A DNA stretch of 64,000 nt from an uncultured Prevotellaceae bacterium (GCA_902774815.1 CACYJV010000013.1:30459-94458), one strand, 5' to 3'; shown: positions 17,853 through 27,535, counted from the stretch's first letter. Numbers and translations: made by a program. Notes: a model not told the origin generated them from the letters alone.

Positions 17853-20800
17853 ATGAAAGTAGAAGTGATGAAACAGTTCCGAATCCTTTTGGCAATCTTC
17901 CTGCTATGGGTGGGAGGAGCCGCTGTCTTTGCAGAAGAAATTACTGACGCGCAGGGCATAACCTATGAGACCTATACCATTAGTGGCGAAACGGGCTATT
18001 TTGCACGTATCACCTATGCTTACTCGTCGGACTTTTCGCTGACGATACCCGACAAAGTGACGATGGCGAACGGCAGTCAGGCAACGGTGACGGGCTTTTC
18101 CAAGAGTTTTACCTGTTATTGCCGGAATGTAAGTGCTATTTATATCAAAGAGAGCACCTACGACGAAGGCACTTTTGCTGGTGATTTCACTGGAATGCCT
18201 CATTTGGGAATCATCTGGTTTTACTATCCACCAGACGACGTGGTATCGACCAACAAATCGTGGATGTTGGATCCCAGTACACGTTTCGTAGAGAACGTCG
18301 ATGTGTATCTCAGTGAAACGGTAAGGCCTTACGTCGTCATTCGCAATTCATATTATTATAATTCGTACCCTTTGTCGTGGAAGAGGCATGAAAAGGTGAA
18401 CGAAATCCATTGCAACTCCCAATATAAAGATAGATTTATAGGCTATGCGCCCGTGTCGGGCAACACTTTTGCCGGCCTTGAATCAGCAATCATGTGGATC
18501 AACCCCGGCACTTCAGGCAAGCTCGTCGTTCCGGCATGGGCCAACTCTTGGCAAGTCTCCCGACTTGGCTATACTAGCGTTAAAACGCCGATTTCCTGTC
18601 CTTTCCTCACCACCCTTGAGTTTGCGGGAGATATCTATATTGACGGGGAAGTCGATTTCACGGGTTGCACGGAACTGAGTAAGTTGATATTCCAAGGAAA
18701 TGCCGCCATTTGGAAAGCCGTATTTCCTACAGAGAGCGGAAAGGAGTTGAATATTGAGCAAATCGACTTCCATGGTGACGCAGCGTTTGGCAAATCGCTC
18801 AAGAACTTGCCGAATCTGAAGAAGGTATATTTCTATGGCGAAATCCCGACAATTAGTTCTCCCTACGAGACATTCTATAACTCTGGTAGTGACATCACCT
18901 TCTATGTCAACATGGACATCTACGAGATTGCGGAGTGGAAAGAGAATAATCCTAATTGGCAGGACCTGAACCTGCAACCCATCGACCCAAGGTCGAGCTA
19001 TCGTAAGGTAACTATCAATAACCCGGGCGCAGGCACCTTCAAAGTTCGCAGAGAATATAACAATCATGTGACTTGGGCAATTATAGAGCCTAATACCACA
19101 AGGACCATCGAGGTCGATAAGGGGGCTTGGCTTTCGGTGAAAGACGTTGTCTTTGAATCTACTGAATACAGCCTGAATTCTTTTGTGTTCAACGAATCTC
19201 ATGAGTTAAGACCAGCGTCAAACGGGGCAGAAGCAACGTATGCATATGTCACTGAAAAGACAAACACGCTCACGGCATACTATCACAAGTTAGACTATCC
19301 CGCTGGAACCGTGTTCAACATTCACTTTACGAAAGTGGGCGATGGAGAAATGAATTTCCGTGATACCGATGAAAACGAATGGGCTGGTGATGGAGAAGGC
19401 AATTATCAAACTCTCTATAATATGGTCCAGGACGGCGAGGAGCATGACTATACTTGTACATACTACGAGTATCAAGATATGGGCATTAGTTTCGAATGTT
19501 GGTACGAGAAACCTCAGGATGGAATTATGGAAAGTACCCGAGTCGTTGCCAATGGAGTCCCCGTTGAAAAATGGAAGACAGAAGAACTCGGCGGTCGTCT
19601 CTGCGATACTTATATCGTAACGGTAGATGGTGATATGGACATTCGAGTCATCCATGAAAACAATGCACGAAGGTTCTCGGCTGTCAACGGTTCTGGCGGC
19701 ACCATTGCATTGTATCGTGCAGGCGAGAGTGAGTCGGTTGCCACCATCGACAATGGAACCAGCATGGACATGGATTTGCCGAAAGCCGATGGCCATTATG
19801 CAGTCATCACGCCCAATGAAGGAAAGACGGTTGCTGCCATATTCGTAAACAAACCGCTCGGCGGGTCGGAGCGTCTGCACCTCGATCCCAGCAACTACAT
19901 CGAGGAGGGAGATGTTTGTCGCGTGCCACTGACGGGCTTCGACGAGGGCGAAGATACCTATCGCCTGAACGTGCTCTATGCCGACAAGCCTTGCTTGACG
20001 TTTGACCTCTCGGTGTTGGGCGACGGAAAGTTTGATTGTCTTCCCTGCAGGAATGATGATGGTCAGATGACGATACTTCAAGATGTATTGGTTTCTGAGC
20101 AGGCCGGCCGTCACCAAATAGTAAAAGTCTACTACGATGAGATAGGCGAAAATGGTTATGTGGAGTTCCGCGTGTTTGCTCCTAAGGAAGGAACCAAGCT
20201 GAAGGTGTACTGGAGTGGCGAGGACGTCACCGGCAAGTTAACTCCGATGAGCAGCAGCAATGACTTGTTGCGTGGCACCATCGCAGTATTGCCCACGTCG
20301 GCCACTCTAGGCGAGTTGAAGTCGTCGTCGATGCTGGTCATCTACGAGGATGCCGACATCATCCAGTTTGCCGATGAGAACGTGAAGGCCATCTGTGTGG
20401 AAAACTGGGATGCCAATGGCGACGGCGAGCTCTCGAAGCGGGAAGCTGCTGCCGTGACCACGCTGAAGACTGATCATGCCGATGGTACTTATGGCGACCC
20501 TGTGTTCAAAGGCAATACTAACATCACCTCGTTCGACGAGCTGGCATACTTCACGGGGCTGACAAGCATCGAAAGCGGAGCGTTCAATGGTTGTACAAGT
20601 CTGAAGACGGTTGTTGTTCCCGAGGGTGTAGAAACAATTGCCGATGATGCATTCAAAGGGTGTACGGAATTGCTGACAGTGTCTTTGCCTGATGGATTGA
20701 CGAAGATTGGTAGCTCCGCATTCCAAAATGCATCGAAGCTATTCGCCATTCGTCTGCCTGAAACGCTGACTGAAATCGAGTCTTTTGCTTTCCGTTACTG

Positions 20801-21434
20801 TTCATCATTACGATCCGTAGTATTACCTGCTAATATTCAAAAATTGGGAGCTCAGACTTTTATGCTTACCGGGCTGAACACTTTGATTATTCCCGCAAAA
20901 GTGACGTCTGTCGGGGAAACAGTTGTTAGTGGACGTAGTCTGCTTTCGGTTTCAGTGGCTTCTGGAAATACAAAATACAATTCCGCTGATAATTGCAATG
21001 CCATCATCAATTCTTCTACACATGAGTTGATTTCTGGTAGCAAATACGCAAAGATTCCCGCAGGGGTGCTTAAGATTGGCAATTATGCATTCGCATATCT
21101 GACTATAGACGAGCTGGAGATTCCAAGTGCGGTGGAATCCATTGGTTATGCGGCCTTTACCCAGACTCAATTGGAATCGATTGTTTGTAAGGGAACGACA
21201 CCTCCCACATTGGAAAGTAATTCGTTTGCATATATGCTTAGTAATTGCAAACTGACAGTTCCTAGGGGTACGCGAGATGCCTACATCAATGCTGGCTGGA
21301 CGGAAGACATCTTCAAAGGTGGTGTCGTTGAGGCCGAGCCTGAGCCCACGTCGTACGACGTCAATGGCGACGGATCTGTAACGATTGCCGATGTGACTAA
21401 ATTGGTCAACGTCATCTTGGGCAAGGACAAGTAA
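17853..21434 (+). CDS. Large secreted BspA-type leucine-rich-repeat protein with C-terminal half-dockerin motif
   Basis: About 1193 residues from the ATG at 17853; a second Met at 17868 is also possible. The signal peptide ends AAVFAEE. The first 850 residues are beta-rich with scattered LRR-like units. An EF-hand-like loop follows (DANGDGELSKRE). After that come clear LRR_5 repeats of the BspA/TpLRR type (LTSIESGAFNGCTSLKTVVV, IADDAFKGCTELLTVSLP). The last 30 residues are a single dockerin-like EF segment (DVNGDGSVTIADVTKLVN). BspA-like proteins are surface or secreted adhesins. A second gene at 24579 ends with the same kind of tail. Target and role are unknown. Confidence 0.88.
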   Translation: MKVEVMKQFRILLAIFLLWVGGAAVFAEEITDAQGITYETYTISGETGYFARITYAYSSDFSLTIPDKVTMANGSQATVTGFSKSFTCYCRNVSAIYIKESTYDEGTFAGDFTGMPHLGIIWFYYPPDDVVSTNKSWMLDPSTRFVENVDVYLSETVRPYVVIRNSYYYNSYPLSWKRHEKVNEIHCNSQYKDRFIGYAPVSGNTFAGLESAIMWINPGTSGKLVVPAWANSWQVSRLGYTSVKTPISCPFLTTLEFAGDIYIDGEVDFTGCTELSKLIFQGNAAIWKAVFPTESGKELNIEQIDFHGDAAFGKSLKNLPNLKKVYFYGEIPTISSPYETFYNSGSDITFYVNMDIYEIAEWKENNPNWQDLNLQPIDPRSSYRKVTINNPGAGTFKVRREYNNHVTWAIIEPNTTRTIEVDKGAWLSVKDVVFESTEYSLNSFVFNESHELRPASNGAEATYAYVTEKTNTLTAYYHKLDYPAGTVFNIHFTKVGDGEMNFRDTDENEWAGDGEGNYQTLYNMVQDGEEHDYTCTYYEYQDMGISFECWYEKPQDGIMESTRVVANGVPVEKWKTEELGGRLCDTYIVTVDGDMDIRVIHENNARRFSAVNGSGGTIALYRAGESESVATIDNGTSMDMDLPKADGHYAVITPNEGKTVAAIFVNKPLGGSERLHLDPSNYIEEGDVCRVPLTGFDEGEDTYRLNVLYADKPCLTFDLSVLGDGKFDCLPCRNDDGQMTILQDVLVSEQAGRHQIVKVYYDEIGENGYVEFRVFAPKEGTKLKVYWSGEDVTGKLTPMSSSNDLLRGTIAVLPTSATLGELKSSSMLVIYEDADIIQFADENVKAICVENWDANGDGELSKREAAAVTTLKTDHADGTYGDPVFKGNTNITSFDELAYFTGLTSIESGAFNGCTSLKTVVVPEGVETIADDAFKGCTELLTVSLPDGLTKIGSSAFQNASKLFAIRLPETLTEIESFAFRYCSSLRSVVLPANIQKLGAQTFMLTGLNTLIIPAKVTSVGETVVSGRSLLSVSVASGNTKYNSADNCNAIINSSTHELISGSKYAKIPAGVLKIGNYAFAYLTIDELEIPSAVESIGYAAFTQTQLESIVCKGTTPPTLESNSFAYMLSNCKLTVPRGTRDAYINAGWTEDIFKGGVVEAEPEPTSYDVNGDGSVTIADVTKLVNVILGKDK

Positions 21435-21479
21435 GACCAACCTGGTTCTGAGGAACGTGAAAAGCGTATAATGATTAAG

Positions 21480-21517
21480 TGCCCCGTTACTCAAAAAGAA
21501 GTGGCGGGGTGCTTTTT
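21480..21517 (+). terminator. Intrinsic terminator after the large LRR gene
   Basis: CCCCG...ACT faces AGT...CGGGG around a short A-rich loop, followed by TTTTTT. Two internal mismatches make it imperfect. Confidence 0.7.
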
Positions 21518-21627
21518 TGTTGCATATTTTCATTGTTTTCCACGTTGATAGGTCACTTTCTGGGCCTTACTTTCAGCAGAAAATAAAAATAAAACCGATT
21601 TTATTTTGTGTTTTGCTCGTTTATTCG

Positions 21628-21635
21628 TAACTTTG
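21628..21635 (+). promoter_or_regulatory. -7 element for the DUF177-rpmF-fabH-era cluster
   Basis: TAACTTTG followed by CA, with only 9 bp to the ATG at 21645. This implies a nearly leaderless transcript. Confidence 0.6.
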
Positions 21636-21644
21636 CAGCCCGAA

Positions 21645-22169
21645 ATGTGTACAATTGAAGACTTTAAGGTAGATTTGAAAGGGTTGCAGGAGGCTGTGAC
21701 AGTGTTCCGCTACCATCTCGATGACGACTACTTTGAAGCCATCGATGCTCCTGAAGTGAGGCAAGGCGAGCTCGACGTGACTCTTACCGTGCGTAAAGCA
21801 TCTGAGTACTTTGAGCTGGACTTCCACACCGAGGGTGTTGTGCATGTTGTGTGCGATCTGTGCCTTGACGATATGGAACAACCCATTGAGAGCAATGAGC
21901 ATCTGGTTGCACGTTTCGGCGATGTGTCCGACAACGAGGACGATGAGATTGTGACGGTGGACGAGAACGAAGGAATGCTCGACACCTCATGGCTCATCTA
22001 CGAGTTTATCATTCTGGCCATACCCATCAAGCACGTGCATGCACCTGGAAAATGCAACGCGGCAATGAGTAAGCTGCTCTCTGAGCACAGCGCTGCCCGA
22101 AGCAGCGAAGAGGTTGGCGAGCAACCGATAGACCCGCGCTGGGAGGCACTCAAAAAGTTAAAAGACTAA
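21645..22169 (+). CDS. DUF177 (YceD-like) protein
   Basis: A 174-residue protein; the start at 21645 is fixed by the promoter just upstream. It has the DUF177 pattern of a basic, beta-rich N-terminus and VHVVCDLCLDDMEQPIES with a CxxC pair. An acidic middle (DNEDDEIVTVDENEG) precedes a C-terminal region with EFIILAIPIKHVHAPGKCN. In many bacteria it sits directly before rpmF, as here (gap 29 bp). The family is linked to 23S rRNA maturation or ribosome assembly. It probably shares a transcript with rpmF, fabH and era. Confidence 0.85.
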   Translation: MCTIEDFKVDLKGLQEAVTVFRYHLDDDYFEAIDAPEVRQGELDVTLTVRKASEYFELDFHTEGVVHVVCDLCLDDMEQPIESNEHLVARFGDVSDNEDDEIVTVDENEGMLDTSWLIYEFIILAIPIKHVHAPGKCNAAMSKLLSEHSAARSSEEVGEQPIDPRWEALKKLKD

Positions 22170-22198
22170 AGTTTAAAAGTTAAAAAGTTAATAGAATT

Positions 22199-22384
22199 AT
22201 GGCACATCCTAAAAGAAGACAATCGAAGACACGTACACTGAAAAGAAGAACTCACGACGGAGCTGTGGCTCCCACACTGGCAGTATGTCCCACTTGCGGC
22301 GCTTACTACATCTACCACACTGTTTGCCCGACATGTGGCTACTATCGTGGCAAGGTGGCCATCGAGAAAGAGGCTGCTGAATAA
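22199..22384 (+). CDS. rpmF: 50S ribosomal protein L32
   Basis: Sixty-one residues, the normal size for L32. The basic N-terminus starts MAHPKRRQSKTRT. A zinc ribbon with two CxxC pairs (CPTCGAYYIYHTVCPTCG) identifies it. It keeps all four cysteines, so it is the zinc-binding C+ form. It lies between the DUF177 gene and fabH, a very common arrangement. Confidence 0.97.
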   Translation: MAHPKRRQSKTRTLKRRTHDGAVAPTLAVCPTCGAYYIYHTVCPTCGYYRGKVAIEKEAAE

Positions 22385-22496
22385 TGAGTGATTCATTTCA
22401 TTCGATGAGTAATTGGTAGTGAACTGCCACACGCTCGTGATGAGCGTGGAGGGTTGTTTTCTACTAATTACTCATTACTTTATAAAACGACAGAGT

Positions 22497-23510
22497 ATGG
22501 GAAAGATAAATGCGATTATCAGTGGCGTTGGCGGATACGTGCCTGACTATATCCTGACCAACGAAGAACTATCGCGTATGGTTGACACCAGTGACGAGTG
22601 GATCATGACTCGCGTAGGTATCAAGGAACGCCACATTCTGGCCGAAGAAGGTCTTGGCACCAGCTATATGGCCCGTAAGGCAGCCAAGCAGGCGCTCAAG
22701 AAAACGGGTGCTGACCCTGACAGCATCGATGCCGTGCTGGTGGCTACTACCACGCCAGACTATAAGTTCCCGTCAACAGCATCCGTGGTTATTGGCAAAC
22801 TGGGTCTGAAGAATGCTTTTGCCATGGATCTTTCGGCTGCTTGTGCCGGTTTCATGTATGCCATGGATATGGCTGCGTCGATGATTAAGTGTGGCCGTTG
22901 CCGTCGTATCATCGTTATTGGTGCTGACAAGATGTCGTCGATAGCCGACTATACCGACCGTCAGACGTGTGTCCTCTTCGGCGATGGTGCCGGAGCGGTT
23001 ATCATGGAGGCATCTGAAGAGGAGGGCGTAGGTGCCCAGGATGCTTTCTTCCGTACTGACGGCAAGGGTCTTCCCTTCTTGCACATGAAAGCAGGTGGTT
23101 CGGTATGCCCGCCCAGTCATTTCACAGTGTCGCATCGTCTGCACTACATCTATCAGGAAGGCCGCACGGTGTTCCGCTATGCCGTCACTTCTATGGGCGA
23201 CGACGTTCTGGAAGTACTGAAGCGTAATGGATTGACCAACGACGATGTTGATTGGGTGATTCCTCACGAAGCCAACTATCGCATCATCGAAGCTGTGGCC
23301 AAGCGTGTAGGTCTGCCCATGGAACGCATCGTTGTGAATATCGAGCATTATGGTAACACCTCGGGTGCTACTATCCCTTTGGCCATGTGGGATCATGAGT
23401 CTCAACTCAAGAAGGGACAGAACGTCATCTTCACGGCTTTCGGTGCCGGATTTGCTCATGGTGCCTCTTACTATAAGTGGGCCTACGACGGTGACAAGGT
23501 GGCAAAGTAA
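22497..23510 (+). CDS. fabH: 3-oxoacyl-ACP synthase III (FabH)
   Basis: A 338-residue protein starting MGKINAIISGVGGYVP; an upstream in-frame extension to 22413 has no FabH features. The thiolase-fold enzyme has the catalytic triad: Cys in DLSAACAGFMYAMD, His in WVIPHEANYRII and Asn in NIEHYGNTSGAT. It condenses acetyl-CoA with malonyl-ACP to start fatty-acid synthesis. It sits between rpmF and era, with era 14 bp downstream. Confidence 0.96.
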   Translation: MGKINAIISGVGGYVPDYILTNEELSRMVDTSDEWIMTRVGIKERHILAEEGLGTSYMARKAAKQALKKTGADPDSIDAVLVATTTPDYKFPSTASVVIGKLGLKNAFAMDLSAACAGFMYAMDMAASMIKCGRCRRIIVIGADKMSSIADYTDRQTCVLFGDGAGAVIMEASEEEGVGAQDAFFRTDGKGLPFLHMKAGGSVCPPSHFTVSHRLHYIYQEGRTVFRYAVTSMGDDVLEVLKRNGLTNDDVDWVIPHEANYRIIEAVAKRVGLPMERIVVNIEHYGNTSGATIPLAMWDHESQLKKGQNVIFTAFGAGFAHGASYYKWAYDGDKVAK

Positions 23511-23523
23511 AAGACTATAAAAC

Positions 23524-24447
23524 ATGCACAAAGCAGGATTTGTAAACATCGTTGGCAATCCCAATGTGGGTAAAAGTACGCTCATGAATCAGTTGGTTGG
23601 TGAGCGTATTTCGATTGCTACCTTCAAGGCGCAGACTACGCGCCATCGTATCATGGGCATCGTCAATACGGACGACATGCAGATTGTGTTTAGCGACACG
23701 CCGGGCGTGCTGAAGCCGAACTACAAGATGCAGGAGATGATGCTTGCTTTCTCGGAGAGCGCCTTGCAGGATGCCGACGTCCTGCTTTACGTTACCGACG
23801 TGGTGGAGAATCCTGAGAAGAACATCGACTTCCTGGAGAAAGTCCAGAAGATGAAGATTCCCGTCATCCTGCTTATCAATAAAATTGATGAGTTAGGAAA
23901 CAATCCGAAGGACGAGGGGGCGTCAGCGCCTCGAAACAAAAACGAGCTGTTAGGGGAAATCGTCGAGAAATGGCACACGTTGTTGCCTAATGCAGAAATC
24001 CTTCCCATTTCGGCAAAGAACAAGTTTGGCGTCGACATCTTGCTTCGCCGTATTCAGGAACTTTTGCCTGAGAGTCCTGCATACTTTGAAAAGGACCAGC
24101 TGACTGATAAACCTGCACGTTTCTTCGTATCAGAGATTATTCGCGAGAAGATCCTGCTCTATTACGATAAGGAGATCCCCTATGCCGTTGAGGTGCGTGT
24201 TGATTCGTTCAAGGAGTCGCAACAGCGCATCGACATTCATGCTACCATCTATGTGGAGCGCGAGTCGCAGAAGGGAATTATCATCGGTCATCAGGGCGTA
24301 GCCTTAAAGAAAGTGGGCACAGAGAGCCGCAAGGCACTCGAAAAGTTCTTTGGCAAGAAGATCAATCTCGAGACATTCGTCAAGGTCGATAAGGACTGGC
24401 GATCGTCCGACCGTGAGCTTTCCGCCTTCGGCTATAATCCGGAATAA
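23524..24447 (+). CDS. era: GTPase Era, with a small repeat-derived insert
   Basis: A 307-residue Era. G1 GNPNVGKST, G3 DTPGVLKP, G4 NKID, G5 ISAKN, and a C-terminal KH domain with IIIGHQGVALKKVGTESRKAL. Era binds 16S rRNA during 30S maturation. Just after NKID there is an unusual stretch (about residues 128-142, PKDEGASAPRNKN). Its DNA, near 23927-23947, contains a GC palindrome like the intergenic repeats. The G-domain core is unaffected, so the protein should work. Confidence 0.96.
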   Translation: MHKAGFVNIVGNPNVGKSTLMNQLVGERISIATFKAQTTRHRIMGIVNTDDMQIVFSDTPGVLKPNYKMQEMMLAFSESALQDADVLLYVTDVVENPEKNIDFLEKVQKMKIPVILLINKIDELGNNPKDEGASAPRNKNELLGEIVEKWHTLLPNAEILPISAKNKFGVDILLRRIQELLPESPAYFEKDQLTDKPARFFVSEIIREKILLYYDKEIPYAVEVRVDSFKESQQRIDIHATIYVERESQKGIIIGHQGVALKKVGTESRKALEKFFGKKINLETFVKVDKDWRSSDRELSAFGYNPE

Positions 24448-24498
24448 AAGGAAAGGTTCTGCACAGACCTTCTATGGAGGTGAAGAATCAAATAAAGT

Positions 24499-24521
24499 AG
24501 GGACGCGGCCACCGCGTCCCT
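24499..24521. repeat. Short perfect hairpin palindrome after era
   Basis: AGGGACGCGG, a 3-nt loop, then CCGCGTCCCT. No T run follows, so it resembles a REP-type palindrome more than a canonical terminator, though it may end the era transcript. Confidence 0.6.
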
Positions 24522-24578
24522 ATAATATTTTAATACGAAATAATAGTAATAAAAAACTAAAATACTCCGTTGGTGAAG

Positions 24579-26177
24579 ATGAAAGGACGTTGTTTTTTAT
24601 TATTTGCTCTTCTGTTTTCATTCGTAGCAAGGGCAGAAAACGTAGAGGTGAATGGCATTTGCTATCACCTTATTTCCGATGGCATTGCTGAAGTGACTAC
24701 GGGTAGTACCCAATGTTCAGGTGCAGTTGAGATTCCTGCAACGTTTACCTACCAGTCCGTTGTTTATCAAGTGGAGGGAATTGGCAATAATGCCTTCAAA
24801 AACTGTTCTGCATTGACATCGATTGTTATTCCCGAAGGATTGAAAACTATTGGTACCTATGCTTTTGCTGGCTGTAAGGCACTTACATCTGTAGTCTTTC
24901 CCGACAGCTTGACAAGGATTCTCGCCTATGCCTTTTCCGACTGTACTTCGTTGAAGAAGGTGCAGATATCCAATCATGTGGAAACGCTCGGGGCCTATGC
25001 CTTCAGTGGGTGCTCGGCAATGGAATCTGTCACCCTTGGAAGTGGTCTCGTTGAGATTTCTTCCGGTGCCTTTCAGAATTGTACGTCATTGGCTGATGTC
25101 GACATTCTCGACCTTGCTTCTTATTGCAGGATGAAGATCACGGGTGCAGCGGAAGTCGGTTCTTGTTCAAATCCTTTCAAATACGCTACCACACTCAGGA
25201 TCAATGGTGTTAAGACAACGGAGTTGGTCATCCCCGATGGAGTCATAGAAATCAGCGATTGTGTCTTCTTTGGCTGTAACGCCATTGAATCCCTTGTCGT
25301 ACCTAATAGTGTAGAGCGCATCGGCAAATGCTCTTTCTTCGAGTGTAAGAACCTTTTAAGCATTGCCTTGAGTGAAAAACTTCAGTTAATAGGTGAGCAT
25401 GCCTTTGATGGCTGTGTTGTATTAAACGGTCTTTCCATTCCAGACAATGTGGTTTCTATTGATAACTATGCCTTCAATCGTTGCTATGCCCTTGATACCG
25501 TAGCATTTGGCAAAAACTTGGAATCCATCGGCAATCTGTCTTTCTGTAATTGCAGCAGCATTTCAGCAATCGAGTTGCCGAATAAAGTGAAAACCATAGG
25601 CAACCAATGTTTTTATGGTTGTAGTCAACTTGCCACCGTGTCATTGCCGGCCAGTATCACAACGATTGGAAATTTTGCATTTCGTGATGATCCATCACTT
25701 TCTAATGTTTATTGCTATGCAACTATGCTTCCAACTGCACCTGAAAATGTGTTCATGAATTCTGGTGTCGCTAAGGCTACATTGCATGTTCAGGAGTCTG
25801 TCCTTGAACTCTATCAAGCCACTACGCCATGGAGCAGCTTTGGTAAGTTTGAGGTTGTTATCGATGAAATGCCACAATGCGCCACGCCAACCATAGCTTT
25901 ACATGGCCAAAAGCTTAGCTTTACGTGCGTAACTGATAGGGTTGAGTTCGTGTCGAAGGTCAGTTTTGTTAACTCTGATGAGGAGCATGTTGGAAATGAA
26001 GTCCTTCTGACAGGACGAGTTCGCGTCAACGTCTTTGCCCGAAAAGAAGGCTATCGTGATTCTGAGGAAGCCGTTGAAGAGTTTGACCTTCCTAAATTAG
26101 GCGACGCGAATGGCGATGGGCAGATAACCATAGCCGATGTAACGACGCTCGTGAACATCATCCTTGGAAAACAGTAG
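24579..26177 (+). CDS. Secreted BspA-type leucine-rich-repeat protein with half-dockerin tail
   Basis: About 532 residues from the ATG at 24579. The signal peptide is FLLFALLFSFVARAE. About twelve LRR_5 repeats of 22-24 residues follow (for example LKTIGTYAFAGCKALTSVVF and VETLGAYAFSGCSAMESVTL), spanning residues 50-390. A beta-sandwich-like segment comes next. The final residues, DANGDGQITIADVTTLVN, match the tail of the large LRR protein at 17853. Probably a surface-associated adhesin; binding partner unknown. Confidence 0.9.
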   Translation: MKGRCFLLFALLFSFVARAENVEVNGICYHLISDGIAEVTTGSTQCSGAVEIPATFTYQSVVYQVEGIGNNAFKNCSALTSIVIPEGLKTIGTYAFAGCKALTSVVFPDSLTRILAYAFSDCTSLKKVQISNHVETLGAYAFSGCSAMESVTLGSGLVEISSGAFQNCTSLADVDILDLASYCRMKITGAAEVGSCSNPFKYATTLRINGVKTTELVIPDGVIEISDCVFFGCNAIESLVVPNSVERIGKCSFFECKNLLSIALSEKLQLIGEHAFDGCVVLNGLSIPDNVVSIDNYAFNRCYALDTVAFGKNLESIGNLSFCNCSSISAIELPNKVKTIGNQCFYGCSQLATVSLPASITTIGNFAFRDDPSLSNVYCYATMLPTAPENVFMNSGVAKATLHVQESVLELYQATTPWSSFGKFEVVIDEMPQCATPTIALHGQKLSFTCVTDRVEFVSKVSFVNSDEEHVGNEVLLTGRVRVNVFARKEGYRDSEEAVEEFDLPKLGDANGDGQITIADVTTLVNIILGKQ

Positions 26178-26223
26178 ATGAAGTATTTTCAAGGCGAAGG
26201 TTTGTGGTTTCGTCTTTTTTTTG

Positions 26224-26231
26224 TATCTTTG
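26224..26231 (+). promoter_or_regulatory. -7 element for the DUF4421 gene
   Basis: TATCTTTG followed by CA. It lies upstream of AAGGAAGG, a likely ribosome-binding site, so translation must start after about 26250. Confidence 0.6.
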
Positions 26232-26268
26232 CAAGCAAAAGGAAGGAAGCCATAAAGTATTGCGTATA

Positions 26269-27429
26269 GTGAAACAGAAACTGTTTTTTGTCCTTTTCGC
26301 CCTTTGGTGTGCCGCTGCTGTCAGTGCTCAAACATCAGCTCGTGATCATCATCGTGGACTGATGCGTATGGTTTATGCCGTTAAGAACTACATTGACTCA
26401 TCAGCTGTCAGAGGCATAGATCCCAGCTACATCCGTGTGCCTGAGCGTCCTTGGCATGTGGTGGCGCGAAGCAATGTCAGCCAGTCGATCCTCAGGATGA
26501 ACTCGACTGTTGATGCTGAGGCTTTCTTCTCAAATGTAAAGGGAAACTTCTTGTGGGAGCCACGCATCACGACCGAGCCGTCTTTTTCCGTCGGCGTGTG
26601 GGGCGGCTATCGAGGCTATGGCATAGGCTACCAAAGTAATGTGGCAGGCGATAAGGGAAGTACTCTCTCGCTTGGTGCCACTGGTGGCAACTATGGACTG
26701 AACGTGCGCTTTCACCGATTCCAGACCGATAACCCTAAGGTGCATTACGAAGGCGATTTCATCCAGGACGATGGCCAGATAGTTCACGAGTGCGAAACTT
26801 TTCAGCGCGAGCTTCTGAGCCCCATCCGAGTGCACACACTCATAGCAGACGGCTACTACCTGCTGAACGGCCGCCACTTTTCCTATTCGGCTGCCTACGA
26901 CCAGTCGGCCATTCAGTTGCGGTCGGCAGGTTCGCTGATGGTAGGTGCCATGTATTATTATTCACATGTTAATTATGCCGACGACCAGAATGCTGACTTC
27001 ATCTTGCTGATGAACAACATCGGCCATGTGCGGCAGTGGCAGGTAGGTGTTGGGTTGGGCTATGCCTACAACTGGGTACCTGCTCGGGGATGGCTGGTTA
27101 GTGCCGCTTTTATGCCGTTAGTCACTTTCATCAACCGATTAAAGGTGACTGCCTACGATTCCAACTATCGCCAGTTGGCTATTGACGACATCGATCATGA
27201 CGACGACGAACTGCCCGAATCGGACTATCGCATCAGCGAGATGGCTGAGTACCGCCGAAACAGCAACCTTACGTTGAATTCAGATACCCGTCTGTCGGTG
27301 ACGTATCAGCGTGAGCGCTGGTATTTGAATGCCTATGGATGCTACAACCACTTCCGCTACAGTGCTGATAACAGCCATGGCCAGTTGCACGACTGGCTGG
27401 CTTGTTTGCAGTTAGGCATCAGGTTTTGA
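26269..27429 (+). CDS. DUF4421-like outer-membrane or periplasmic beta-rich protein
   Basis: About 386 residues if translation starts at the GTG at 26269; a TTG at 26260 is the alternative. The promoter at 26224 rules out the longer frame, and no suitable ATG exists. The signal peptide is KLFFVLFALWCAAAVSAQ. The body is beta-rich and aromatic with alternating strands (FSVGVWGGYRGYGIGYQSN, WQVGVGLGYAYNWVP), ending WLACLQLGIRF. A terminal Phe and strand pattern suggest an outer-membrane barrel. The motif RPWHVVARSN recalls the Bacteroidetes family DUF4421. Function unknown. Confidence 0.75.
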   Translation: MKQKLFFVLFALWCAAAVSAQTSARDHHRGLMRMVYAVKNYIDSSAVRGIDPSYIRVPERPWHVVARSNVSQSILRMNSTVDAEAFFSNVKGNFLWEPRITTEPSFSVGVWGGYRGYGIGYQSNVAGDKGSTLSLGATGGNYGLNVRFHRFQTDNPKVHYEGDFIQDDGQIVHECETFQRELLSPIRVHTLIADGYYLLNGRHFSYSAAYDQSAIQLRSAGSLMVGAMYYYSHVNYADDQNADFILLMNNIGHVRQWQVGVGLGYAYNWVPARGWLVSAAFMPLVTFINRLKVTAYDSNYRQLAIDDIDHDDDELPESDYRISEMAEYRRNSNLTLNSDTRLSVTYQRERWYLNAYGCYNHFRYSADNSHGQLHDWLACLQLGIRF

Positions 27430-27527
27430 GTTTTTTTTCTTGTCCATTGGTTTGGTTAACATGGCGTTTTTATAAGTGAAGATAGATGTTTTTTCATGCT
27501 TCATGCTTCGTTCTTCGTTTTTTTTAG

Positions 27528-27535
27528 TACCTTTG
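27528..27535 (+). promoter_or_regulatory. -7 element for der
   Basis: TACCTTTG followed by CA, 20 bp before the der ATG at 27556. A GGAA ribosome-binding site lies between them. Confidence 0.6.

Noticed and set aside
24499-24521. Canonical terminator after era
   Set aside because: The stem is perfect but lacks a T run, so it is listed as a repeat.
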